A DNA stretch of 28,733 nt from Peptostreptococcus sp. (GTDB lineage Bacteria > Bacillota > Clostridia > Peptostreptococcales > Peptostreptococcaceae), in assembly GCA_020025095.1 (NCBI GenBank), contig JAHHSS010000005.1:1-28733 (forward strand). The letters are read 5' to 3'. The number at the start of each line of letters is the position of its first letter. The first letter of the stretch is position 1. Both the position numbers and the translations under genes were made by a program. The notes under the pieces were generated by a model. The model did no database searches, had not been told where the DNA came from, and worked only from the letters and a program-made list of their open reading frames with translations. Shown here in pieces: positions 1 through 7,596 of the stretch.

Positions 1-63
1 TTTTGACATCTTCTATAATTGAGTTTGAAAGTATTAGATTCTATGTTAGGAGAAGTTAAAATT

Positions 64-1038
64 ATGAAGAAAGAAAAAAAGTTAGATAGTTGTAAAGAAA
101 ATATTTTTGAAACGGAAAATGAGGAAGTAGATGCCTATATTGTAGAGTCAAATCATAGTGGAAAAAGACTTGATTTGTACCTATCAGAAAAATACAATGA
201 TGTATCCAGAAGTTATGTTCAAAAACTTATAAAAGATGATAGAGTTTTAGTTAATTCAAAAAAGGAAAAACCTAGTTATAAGTTATCCATTGGAGATGAA
301 TTATTGGTAATGATACCAGAAGAAAAGGAATTGGAACTTTTACCTCAAAAAATAAATTTGAATATAATTTATGAAGATGAGGGACTTCTTATTGTTAACA
401 AAGAGCAGGGGATGGTAGTTCATCCGGCTCCTGGAAATCCGGATAAGACACTAGTAAATGCTCTTTTATATCATTGCGGCGAGAGCTTATCTACTTTAAA
501 TGGAAAAATTAGACCAGGGATTGTTCATAGGATAGATAAAAATACATCGGGACTTCTAGTCGTGGCAAAAAATAATTTCGTTCATGAGCATCTCGCCAAG
601 CAATTTGCTATTCACTCCATTACGAGAGAATACGAAATGCTGACGGTAGGAAATGTTGATTGGGATAAAATGACTGTAAATAAGCCTCTAGGTAGGAATC
701 CTAAAAATAGGTTAAAGAGAGCTGTTGTCATTGACGGAAAGAGAGCAGTAACACATTTTAAAGTGATTGAAGATTTAAATGGATTTACATATATGAAGGC
801 AAGTCTTGAAACGGGGAGAACACATCAAATAAGGGTTCATTCTTCTTATATAAAGCACCCAATTGTAGGCGACGATCTTTATGGTTATAAAATAAAGAAA
901 TTTTCTAATTTGCAGGGGCAGATGCTTCATGCAAGAAAACTTGGATTTATACATCCATTAACAGAAAAATATGTGGAGTTTACATCAGAGCTTCCGGAAG
1001 ATTTTTTAAAAACTTTGAACAAGATGAGAAGTCTATAG
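64..1038 (+). CDS. rluD: RluD/YlyB-type rRNA pseudouridine synthase
   Basis: Predicted RluA-family pseudouridine synthase of 324 residues, which isomerises uridines in large-subunit rRNA. The N-terminal part (about residues 33-85, with GKRLDLYL and SRSYVQKLI) is an S4 RNA-binding domain. The catalytic motif HRIDKNTSGLLVVAK follows, with the predicted nucleophile Asp158, and then GRTHQIRVH, also typical of the family. I chose the ATG at 64 because AGGAGAAG (48-55) lies 8 bases upstream; in-frame TTG 19 and ATG 43 have no comparable signal. pyrR follows downstream, as ylyB-pyrR do in Bacillus. The family is certain; the exact RluD-type target site (helix 69 uridines in E. coli) is inferred. The 63 bases before it may hold the tail of an upstream gene, but no frame is long enough to tell. 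Confidence 0.93.
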   Translation: MKKEKKLDSCKENIFETENEEVDAYIVESNHSGKRLDLYLSEKYNDVSRSYVQKLIKDDRVLVNSKKEKPSYKLSIGDELLVMIPEEKELELLPQKINLNIIYEDEGLLIVNKEQGMVVHPAPGNPDKTLVNALLYHCGESLSTLNGKIRPGIVHRIDKNTSGLLVVAKNNFVHEHLAKQFAIHSITREYEMLTVGNVDWDKMTVNKPLGRNPKNRLKRAVVIDGKRAVTHFKVIEDLNGFTYMKASLETGRTHQIRVHSSYIKHPIVGDDLYGYKIKKFSNLQGQMLHARKLGFIHPLTEKYVEFTSELPEDFLKTLNKMRSL

Positions 1039-1175
1039 TTTTATTATTAATAAATAGTATTTAAAAATAAATATGTAATATATTTACTGAAAATCAACTT
1101 GAAAATAATTGAGAAACTTATAATTAATAATAGAAAAATTTTAGTATAGATACTGTTTAAGGAAAGGTGAAGTTT

Positions 1176-1703
1176 ATGGAAAAAGCAAAAATTATGGATC
1201 AAAAGGCTATTTCTAGAGCAGTTACGAGAATAAGCCATGAGATAATAGAAAAAAATAAAGGTGTGAAAGATATATATATAATAGGTATTGAAAGTAAGGG
1301 AACGCCTCTTGCTAAAATGATAGCATCTAAAATTGAGGAAATAGAAGAAACTAAGATAGCATGTGATTCAATAGATATTACTAGATATAGAGATGATATA
1401 ACACATGAAAAAATAAAAGATACAATGGATGCAAATTTTAATTTGGATGTTGAAAATAAAACCGTAGTTTTAGTTGACGATGTTTTATATACAGGTAGAA
1501 CAATAAGAGCAGCCCTTGATTATATTATAGACAATGGCAGACCAAAGCTTATACAATTAGCAGTTTTGATAGATAGAGGTCATAGGGAACTTCCAATAAG
1601 AGCCGATTATGTAGGTAAAAATGTTCCGACATCAAAGTTAGAGTCTGTTCTTGTAAAATTCGATAAAGATGATTTAGATAGTTCAGTAACAATTTGTGAA
1701 TAA
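1176..1703 (+). CDS. pyrR: PyrR bifunctional pyrimidine regulator / uracil phosphoribosyltransferase
   Basis: A 175-residue type I phosphoribosyltransferase closely matching PyrR, the UMP-sensing RNA-binding attenuation protein of pyrimidine operons, which also has weak uracil phosphoribosyltransferase activity. The PRPP-binding signature VVLVDDVLYTGRT spans residues 97-109, and IDITRYRDD, LAVLIDRGHRELPIRADY and GKNVPTSK are PyrR hallmarks. Start: ATG 1176 sits 6 bases after AAAGGTG (1163-1169); GTG 1167 lies inside that ribosome binding site and is unlikely. No pyrimidine biosynthesis genes follow, so this copy acts in trans or on distant operons. In the 137 bases before it I do not recognise a PyrR-binding attenuator loop; a TATAAT at 1119-1124 exists but lacks a well-spaced -35. 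Confidence 0.95.
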   Translation: MEKAKIMDQKAISRAVTRISHEIIEKNKGVKDIYIIGIESKGTPLAKMIASKIEEIEETKIACDSIDITRYRDDITHEKIKDTMDANFNLDVENKTVVLVDDVLYTGRTIRAALDYIIDNGRPKLIQLAVLIDRGHRELPIRADYVGKNVPTSKLESVLVKFDKDDLDSSVTICE

Positions 1704-1736
1704 TGCTACTATTTATAAAACTATAATAGTAGCATT
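1702..1736 (+). terminator. Hairpin overlapping the pyrR stop codon
   Basis: A perfect 12-bp inverted repeat (AATGCTACTATT and its complement) with an 11-base loop begins within the pyrR stop codon. The tail (TTTAAT) is short on T, so alone it would be a modest intrinsic terminator. A second hairpin follows directly. Confidence 0.5.
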
Positions 1737-1744
1737 TAATAGAA

Positions 1745-1779
1745 AACTATATTAACTTGCCTATATAGTTATATTTTTT
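1745..1779 (+). terminator. Second hairpin with T-run after pyrR
   Basis: AACTATAT (1745-1752) pairs with ATATAGTT (1763-1770) across a 10-base loop, and a run of six T (1774-1779) follows after three bases. Together with the hairpin at 1702-1736 it looks like a tandem, low-GC terminator separating pyrR from rqcH. Confidence 0.45.
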
Positions 1780-1837
1780 AAAGATAATATTAGGCTATAA
1801 GCGTGAGAAAAAATAATTGGTGATAGGATGGATAATA

Positions 1838-3619
1838 ATGGCATTTGATGGTATAGTAATTAACTCCTTAGTTGGAGAATTGAAAAAAAAACTAATAAAT
1901 ACAAAAGTAGATAAGGTATATCAACCTGAAAAAGATGAGATATGTTTGAAAATAAGAGCTAGAGAGGATAACTTCAAGTTAGTGATAAGTGCTAGCGCTT
2001 CAAATCCAAGACTTTATTTAGCTAATAAGTATGAAAAAAGTAACCCTAAAAAAGCTCCTTTATTTTGCATGACTTTAAGAAAGTATGTTCAAAGTGGGAT
2101 AATAACGAATGTGGAACAGGTAGGCTTTGAAAGGATTATAAGAATATCTGTAGATTCTTATGATGAATTAAAAGAAAAAACTAGAAAATATATATATGTG
2201 GAAATAATGGGAAAGCATAGTAATATAATCCTTGTTTCTGAAAATGAAAATAAAATTTTAGATTCTATAAAGAGAGTTCCTATAAGTGTAAGTAGAGTAA
2301 GGCAAATAATTCCGGGGAATATATATGAATTACCTCCTGAGCAAGAAAAAATAAATCCCTTAGAAGGTGTAGAATTGGAGAGTTTTATCAATAAAGTTAA
2401 TGAAACTGAACTTCCTATATTTAAAGCTATCTACGGAAATATTCTTGGGATATCACCTTTGATAGCAAGAGAAATATGTGTAAGAGCTGGTATAGATAAA
2501 AATAAAAAAGCTAAAGAATTATCGAAAAGCGAATTTGAGGATATATCTTATCAAATAAATTACATATTTAATGATATTAGAGAGGGAAAAATATATCCGA
2601 GCATTATAATAGATGACAGTAAGGATAAAATATTGGAGTTTAGTTCTATAAAACTTTATCAATATAAAGATATGCGTGAAATAAAAAAAGAAAGCATGTC
2701 ATCTACAATAGAGGATTTTTATTTAACAAAAGATGTTAAGGAAAGAATAAATCAAAAATCATCTAACTTAAAAAAGAATATAACCTTAAAACTTGAACGT
2801 ATAAATCATAAAATAGAGAAACAAGAAAAAGAATTAAAAGAGGCTCAAGAAGCTGAAAAATATAAAATAAAGGGAGAACTTTTAACTGCATATATATATA
2901 TGATAAAGCAGGGGATGGAATCAATAAAAGTATTAGATTTCTATAATAATAACAAAGAGGTAGAAATAGAACTTAGAAAAAATCTTACTCCTTCAGAAAA
3001 TGCACAAAAATATTTTAAGAAGTATAATAAACTCAAAAAAGCAAATGAGGAATTAAGTATACACATAAAAAATAATAAGGAAGAGGCAGAGTATCTAGAG
3101 AATACACTTTTAAGTATAGAAAATTGCGAAGACGAAAAAGAGTTGAAAGAAATAAAAGAAGAATTAATGAGAGAAGGTTATATCAAAGTATATAGAATGC
3201 CTAAGAAAAATAATAAACCTAAAACTACTATTATGAAGTTTGTTTCATCAAAAGGTAATATGATAATGGTGGGTAAAAACAATAAACAAAATGACTATCT
3301 AACTTTGCGACTAGCAGATAATGAGGATATATGGTTTCATACAAAGGATATCCCAGGTTCTCATGTTCTTCTTAAATGTGCAGGTAAGAATGTAGATAAG
3401 GCAGAAATAGTGGAAGCAGCTACTCTTGCTGCTTATTATAGCAAGGGAAAAATGTCTCAAAATGTTCCAGTTGATTATACAATCAAAAAAAATGTAAAAA
3501 AACCAAGTGGTGCTAAACCAGGTCTTGTAATTTATGAAAAAAATAGAACTATTTATGTAACTCCTTCTGATGAAGAAAAAGCCAAGATAAAAAAGTTTGA
3601 AAGTGAAGGTGAGAAATAG
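1838..3619 (+). CDS. rqcH: RqcH/NFACT ribosome-associated quality control protein
   Basis: 593-residue NFACT-family protein (B. subtilis YloA/RqcH; older name fibronectin-binding protein FbpA). RqcH binds the obstructed 50S subunit holding peptidyl-tRNA and recruits Ala-tRNA to add C-terminal Ala tails that mark stalled peptides for proteolysis. The N-terminal NFACT-N part starts with MAFDG and contains VEIMGKHSNIIL. A charged coiled coil covers about residues 310-430, and the C-terminal NFACT-R domain carries DIWFHTKDIPGSHV, PSGAKPG and VTPS. ATG 1838 is preceded by AGGATGG (1825-1831, 6-base gap); TTG 1817 would add seven residues absent from relatives. Where the family DR pair is expected (GLDR in B. 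subtilis, as I recall) this protein reads GFERI, with E98 and R99. Its stop overlaps the start of the next gene. Confidence 0.93.
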   Translation: MAFDGIVINSLVGELKKKLINTKVDKVYQPEKDEICLKIRAREDNFKLVISASASNPRLYLANKYEKSNPKKAPLFCMTLRKYVQSGIITNVEQVGFERIIRISVDSYDELKEKTRKYIYVEIMGKHSNIILVSENENKILDSIKRVPISVSRVRQIIPGNIYELPPEQEKINPLEGVELESFINKVNETELPIFKAIYGNILGISPLIAREICVRAGIDKNKKAKELSKSEFEDISYQINYIFNDIREGKIYPSIIIDDSKDKILEFSSIKLYQYKDMREIKKESMSSTIEDFYLTKDVKERINQKSSNLKKNITLKLERINHKIEKQEKELKEAQEAEKYKIKGELLTAYIYMIKQGMESIKVLDFYNNNKEVEIELRKNLTPSENAQKYFKKYNKLKKANEELSIHIKNNKEEAEYLENTLLSIENCEDEKELKEIKEELMREGYIKVYRMPKKNNKPKTTIMKFVSSKGNMIMVGKNNKQNDYLTLRLADNEDIWFHTKDIPGSHVLLKCAGKNVDKAEIVEAATLAAYYSKGKMSQNVPVDYTIKKNVKKPSGAKPGLVIYEKNRTIYVTPSDEEKAKIKKFESEGEK

Positions 3620-4446
3620 TGATATTTACCAATAGTGAGGGGATAAAAATATACTATAGAGATACTGGCGAAAAAAATTTACAGCCTATAATTTTTCTCC
3701 ACGCTTGGGGGTCGAGCCAAATTGACTTTGATTATAGTTTCAAAAATATTGAAGGATATAGAAAAATAGTATACGACCATAGGGGATTTGGAAAATCTGA
3801 GCGACCAAATAAAAATATGTCCTTAAAATCTCTTGCAAAAGACTTAAAAGAGTTGCTAGAAGGATTAGAAATAGAAAATCCAATTTTAGTAGGATATTCT
3901 ATGGGAGCGTGTGTAATATTTAAATTCATTGAAATGTTTGGTGACGAAGATATAAAAGCTCTAGTGATATGTGATATGACTCCCAAAGTGGTTAGCGATG
4001 AAACCTGGAATTTGGGAATCATAAATGGAGAGTATAGACAAGAAAACTTCATGGAAAGCGTAGCTATGCAGTTTGATGATATGTTAGCTGCATACGTTAA
4101 GTTATTTACTGATATTGACCCTCAACTTAAAAATAGGAATTGTGAAATATTAAAAAAAGTAATACAAATAGAGCTCGAAAAGAATTCATATTACTCTATT
4201 ACAGCTATGTGGTTTTCTATGGGATATGAAGATTTTAGAGAGTGTGTAAAGGGGATAAAAGTTCCAACAGCGCTTTTTTTTGCTAAACCTGGTTCACTTG
4301 TAAATCCCAAGACAGTTAAGTATTTAGAAAGTGTAATAGAGAATACATATACATGTATTTTTGAAAATAGTAGCCATAGTTTTGTAAATAGTAAGCAAAA
4401 AAAATTCAAAAGTGAGTTGGAATTATTTTTAAAAACCTTAAAATAA
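3619..4446 (+). CDS. Alpha/beta-fold hydrolase of unknown substrate
   Basis: 275-residue cytosolic alpha/beta hydrolase; no signal peptide. The oxyanion-hole region is FLHAWGSS, the conserved YDHRGFGKSERP follows, and the nucleophile elbow is GYSMG with Ser94. The predicted catalytic His is His253 in NSSHSF. The usual acid after strand 7 (GxxD) is not apparent: the segment reads AKPGSLVNPK. Asp119 in ICDMTP, after strand 6, is a candidate replacement (inference). It starts with GTG sharing one base with the rqcH stop (TAGTG), with AAGGTGAG 5 bases upstream, so translation is coupled to rqcH. It is not part of the Bacillus version of this locus. Substrate cannot be predicted; esterase, thioesterase or C-C hydrolase are all possible. 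Confidence 0.82.
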   Translation: MIFTNSEGIKIYYRDTGEKNLQPIIFLHAWGSSQIDFDYSFKNIEGYRKIVYDHRGFGKSERPNKNMSLKSLAKDLKELLEGLEIENPILVGYSMGACVIFKFIEMFGDEDIKALVICDMTPKVVSDETWNLGIINGEYRQENFMESVAMQFDDMLAAYVKLFTDIDPQLKNRNCEILKKVIQIELEKNSYYSITAMWFSMGYEDFRECVKGIKVPTALFFAKPGSLVNPKTVKYLESVIENTYTCIFENSSHSFVNSKQKKFKSELELFLKTLK

Positions 4447-4456
4447 TGAATTTTTA

Positions 4457-4465
4457 TGATATAAT
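4457..4465 (+). promoter_or_regulatory. Extended -10 promoter for yicC-gmk-rpoZ-coaBC
   Basis: TGATATAAT is a perfect extended -10 (TGnTATAAT) 43 bases before yicC, in the short gap after the hydrolase gene. The -35 position, 17 bases upstream, has only CTTAAA, which is acceptable for an extended -10 promoter. Confidence 0.6.
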
Positions 4466-4507
4466 AGAAGTTATGGTAATAATATAAATTGAATTGGAGA
4501 AGTAAAT

Positions 4508-5389
4508 ATGGCAAAGAGTATGACTGGATTTGGCATGGGGGAATATAAGGATGATAGCTATAATATATCAGTTGAATGTAAGGCTATTAACCACAAATAT
4601 TTAGATATAAATCCTAGATTGCCAAGAAAAATATCTTTTTTAGAAGATAGATTGAGAGTATTAGTTAAAGAATACCTTAGTAGGGGTAGAATCGATATAT
4701 TTATCAAGTTTGAAACCTTAAAATCTTCAGGCGTAAAACTTCAGTATGATGATGAATTGGCATCACAGTATAATGATATTTTAAGAAGAATAAAGAAAGA
4801 TTTTGATATCGAGGAAGAAATTTCAGCTACTGATATAGCAAGGTTTCCGGAAATAATAACTTCAACTGAGGCAGAAGATGATGAAGAATTACTTTGGAAT
4901 ATATTATCTGATGCAACTGAAAAGTCCCTGAAAAAATTGATAGAAATGAGAGAAATAGAAGGGAAAAAATTAGAAAAAGATATACTTGAAAGAACAGAAC
5001 TTCTTGAAAAATATATACTTGAGATAGAGCAATATTCAGATGATGTGGTAAATGAGTATAGAGAAAAATTAAACTTTAGAATTTCTGAAATACTTGAAGA
5101 CCCTAGCGTTGTAGATGAATCTAGACTTGCTCAAGAAGTAGCTATATATGCCGATAAATCAAATATAACAGAAGAAATTGTTAGATTCAAAAGTCACATT
5201 ATTCAGCTAAGAAATACAGTAAAAAGAGATGATACTATAGGAAGAAAAATGGATTTTCTTATTCAAGAAATGAATAGAGAAACTAATACTATAGGGTCAA
5301 AATCTTCTAATATTAATATAACTAATCTAGTTATTGAAGTTAAGTCTGAGCTTGAAAAAATAAGAGAACAGATTCAAAATATTGAATAG
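4508..5389 (+). CDS. yicC: YicC/YloC family endoribonuclease
   Basis: 293-residue YicC-like protein. The N-terminal domain opens with the family signature MAKSMTGFGMGEY followed by ECKAINHKYLD, and the C-terminal DUF1732 part contains VRFKSHI and GRKMDFLIQEMNRE (full-length; relatives are about 290 residues). Family members act as endoribonucleases: E. coli YicC is linked to small-RNA turnover and B. subtilis YloC cleaves RNA. ATG 4508 is placed by GGAGAAG (4496-4502, 5-base gap). First gene of the yicC-gmk-rpoZ-coaBC run. In Bacillus and many clostridia a small remA gene lies between yicC and gmk; here only 17 bases separate them. Confidence 0.93.
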   Translation: MAKSMTGFGMGEYKDDSYNISVECKAINHKYLDINPRLPRKISFLEDRLRVLVKEYLSRGRIDIFIKFETLKSSGVKLQYDDELASQYNDILRRIKKDFDIEEEISATDIARFPEIITSTEAEDDEELLWNILSDATEKSLKKLIEMREIEGKKLEKDILERTELLEKYILEIEQYSDDVVNEYREKLNFRISEILEDPSVVDESRLAQEVAIYADKSNITEEIVRFKSHIIQLRNTVKRDDTIGRKMDFLIQEMNRETNTIGSKSSNINITNLVIEVKSELEKIREQIQNIE

Positions 5390-5406
5390 TTAAAGGAGGG
5401 GATAAG

Positions 5407-6036
5407 GTGTCTATAAAGAAGAAAGGTTTATTATTAGTAATATCTGGACCAAGTGGAGCAGGCAAGGGTACGATATGCAAAGATTTACTTAAATCAGATG
5501 AAGGAATGAAGCTTTCTATTTCTGCAACAACTAGAAAACCAAGAACTGGAGAAAAAGAAGGCGTAAATTACTATTATAAAACAAAAGAAGAATTCGAAGG
5601 AATGATAGCAAGAGGAGAATTTCTTGAATATGCTCAGATATATGACAACTATTATGGAACTCCTAAAAAAGCTATATTTCAAGAATTAGATAAAGGGAAT
5701 GATGTCATACTTGAAATTGAAATGCAAGGAGCTATGCAGATAAAAAAGGCTTATCCAGAAGCTGTATTTATCTTTATACTTCCACCTAGTCTTATGGAAT
5801 TAAAAAATAGAATAGTTGGAAGAGGAACAGAAACTGTCGAACAAATAGAAAAAAGGTTCGGAAGTGCCTACAGTGAAATCAAATTGATTGGAGATTATGA
5901 TTATTTTATATTTAATAATGTAGTTGAAAAGTCATCAGAAGAAATAAAGCATATAGTATATGCTGAAAAGAATAAAGTAGGTAGATATAAAAAAGATGTA
6001 TTAGAAATGTTTGAAAAGGAGATAAAAGAATGTTAA
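5407..6036 (+). CDS. gmk: Guanylate kinase
   Basis: 209-residue guanylate kinase converting GMP plus ATP to GDP plus ADP. The P-loop GPSGAGKGT covers residues 14-22. The GMP-binding segment SATTRKPRTGEKEGVNYYY and EFLEYAQIYDNYYGTP follow, then the lid region with GRGTETVEQIEKR. The start is GTG 5407, set by the very strong AAAGGAGG (5392-5399) 7 bases upstream; no ATG is available nearby. The 3' end overlaps rpoZ by 7 bases, implying translational coupling. The neighbours rpoZ and coaBC are the standard partners in Firmicutes. Confidence 0.97.
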   Translation: MSIKKKGLLLVISGPSGAGKGTICKDLLKSDEGMKLSISATTRKPRTGEKEGVNYYYKTKEEFEGMIARGEFLEYAQIYDNYYGTPKKAIFQELDKGNDVILEIEMQGAMQIKKAYPEAVFIFILPPSLMELKNRIVGRGTETVEQIEKRFGSAYSEIKLIGDYDYFIFNNVVEKSSEEIKHIVYAEKNKVGRYKKDVLEMFEKEIKEC

Positions 6037-6296
6037 GACCATCATTAAATGATATAGTAGAAAAAATAGAAAACAGATACTACCTTATAGCGACAGTATC
6101 AAAGAGAGCAAGAGAATTAGTAAATGGTGAAAAGCCACTTATAGAAGCTAAGGCTAAGGATAAGCCAGTTGTAATTGCGAGTGAAGAAATAATAGCAGGT
6201 AAGATAGGTTATAGACTATTAACAGATGAAGAAATAAAGGAAAAAGAAATAGCTCATAAGATAGAGCAGGAAAGAAAGTTACTAGAACAAGAATAA
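6030..6296 (+). CDS. rpoZ: RNA polymerase omega subunit
   Basis: 88-residue omega subunit, which assists beta' folding and assembly of RNA polymerase. It begins with MLRPSLNDIVEKIENRYYL, followed by the conserved SKRARELVNG and by a charged C-terminal helix, as in Firmicute omega proteins. The ATG lies inside the end of gmk (7-base overlap), with AAAAGGAGAT (6014-6023) as ribosome binding site 6 bases upstream. Position between gmk and coaBC is the classic arrangement. Confidence 0.95.
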   Translation: MLRPSLNDIVEKIENRYYLIATVSKRARELVNGEKPLIEAKAKDKPVVIASEEIIAGKIGYRLLTDEEIKEKEIAHKIEQERKLLEQE

Positions 6297-6323
6297 GAAA
6301 TAATATTTTAAAAGAAAGAAATG

Positions 6324-7547
6324 ATGCAAATGCTTAATAATAAAACGATAGTACTAGGTGTTACAGGTGGAATAGCTGTATATAAGGCTTGTGATGTTGT
6401 AAGTAGGTTAAAAAAACTTGGAGCAGAAGTTCATGTTGTAATGACAAAGTCTGCAACAGAATTTGTTTCACCAATGACATTTCAGACTTTGAGTAATAAT
6501 TTTGTAACTGTAGATATGTTTGAAGAAGTAAAGACATGGGAAGTAGAACATATAGAACTTGCAAAAAAAGCGGATGCTTTTCTAATTGTGCCAGCAACAG
6601 CGAATTTTATAGGTAAGGTTGCAAATGGAATAGCAGATGATATGTTAACAACAACTGTTATGGCAACTAGAGCACAGTTAATTATAGCACCTGCTATGAA
6701 TACAAATATGTATAATAACCCGATTGTACAGGGAAATATTGAAAAACTTAAAAAATATGGTGCTATGTTTATAGATCCAGCTTCAGGAATACTTGCTTGT
6801 GGAGATACAGGAAGAGGCAAATTAGAAACACCAGAAAATATAGTTTCCTTTGTTGAAAAGTTTTTTGAGGAAAAAAATATTGAAAAAGATCTTGAAGGTA
6901 TGAAAATTATAGTAACTGCAGGACCTACTATTGAGTCTATTGATCCAGTAAGGTATATAACAAATAGATCTAGTGGTAAAATGGGATACTCAATAGCAAG
7001 TGAAGCAGTAAAAAGAGGTGCTTTAGTAACACTTATTTCTGGAAAGACTGAAATTGAAGTACCTTCTGGTTTACATAAATATATTCAAATTGAAAGTGCA
7101 GAAGATTTATATAGAGCAATTATAGAAGAATATGATAGTTGCGATGTTGTTATACAAAGTGCAGCAGTCGCAGATTATAGACCTAAGACTTATTCTAATA
7201 AAAAAATTAAAAAGTCTGATGGCGATTTAGTTATTGAACTTTCAAGAAATAAAGATGTAGCACAAGAACTTGGGAAAATTAAAGGAAATAAAATATTGAT
7301 AGGTTTTGCTGCAGAAACTAACGATCTTTTGGAAAATGCAAAGAAAAAAATATCTAAAAAGAATTTAGATTTTATAGTTGCAAATGACCTTACAAAAGAA
7401 GGTGCTGGATTTAAGTCTGATACTAATATAGTTAAAATTATAGATTCCAAGGGTAATATATCTGAATATCCAAAGCTTTTAAAATCAGAAGTAGCGAAAG
7501 TTATATTAGATAAATTACTTAAAATATCAGATAACAAGAATAAATAA
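6324..7547 (+). CDS. coaBC: CoaBC: phosphopantothenoylcysteine synthetase/decarboxylase
   Basis: 407-residue bifunctional enzyme of coenzyme A synthesis. The N-terminal CoaC flavoprotein decarboxylates 4'-phosphopantothenoylcysteine: it shows VTGGIAVYKA, the active-site His76 in EVEHIELA, PAMN at 123-126 and Cys159 in GILACGDTGRG. The C-terminal CoaB ligates cysteine to phosphopantothenate: AGPTIESIDPVRYITN, SSGKMGYSIA, QSAAVADYRP, GFAAET and VANDLT are visible. Start is uncertain: ATG codons occur at 6321, 6324 and 6330. The weak AAAGAAAG (6311-6318) is best spaced for 6324, while homologues align better with 6330 (MLNNKTI). A compact terminator-like hairpin begins 10 bases after the stop. 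Confidence 0.95.
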   Translation: MQMLNNKTIVLGVTGGIAVYKACDVVSRLKKLGAEVHVVMTKSATEFVSPMTFQTLSNNFVTVDMFEEVKTWEVEHIELAKKADAFLIVPATANFIGKVANGIADDMLTTTVMATRAQLIIAPAMNTNMYNNPIVQGNIEKLKKYGAMFIDPASGILACGDTGRGKLETPENIVSFVEKFFEEKNIEKDLEGMKIIVTAGPTIESIDPVRYITNRSSGKMGYSIASEAVKRGALVTLISGKTEIEVPSGLHKYIQIESAEDLYRAIIEEYDSCDVVIQSAAVADYRPKTYSNKKIKKSDGDLVIELSRNKDVAQELGKIKGNKILIGFAAETNDLLENAKKKISKKNLDFIVANDLTKEGAGFKSDTNIVKIIDSKGNISEYPKLLKSEVAKVILDKLLKISDNKNK

Positions 7548-7557
7548 TAAAAATATG

Positions 7558-7580
7558 GGGAAGTATGACTTCCCTTTTTT
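7558..7580 (+). terminator. Intrinsic terminator/attenuator abutting the priA ribosome binding site
   Basis: GGGAAGT (7558-7564) pairs perfectly with ACTTCCC (7568-7574) across a three-base loop ATG, followed at once by six T (7575-7580). This is a textbook intrinsic terminator. The next base begins AAAGGAGGTG, the priA ribosome binding site, so any priA transcript started upstream must read through it. Confidence 0.75.
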
Positions 7581-7596
7581 AAAGGAGGTGCTTTGT

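Noticed and set aside
3..19. TTGACA followed by TATAAT at the window start
   Set aside because: The hexamers are only 5 bases apart, far too close for a promoter; the short frame ending at 20-22 could equally be the tail of an upstream gene.
1039..1175. PyrR-responsive attenuator expected before pyrR
   Set aside because: No recognisable PyrR-binding loop or terminator/antiterminator pair; only AT-rich sequence, a TATAAT without a well-spaced -35 and a weak 6-bp hairpin after rluD.
4191..4514. Open frame of 107 codons on the minus strand over the alpha/beta hydrolase gene
   Set aside because: It lies opposite a well-supported gene, has no ribosome binding site and its translation is the low-complexity Phe/Ser/Leu type typical of antisense shadows.
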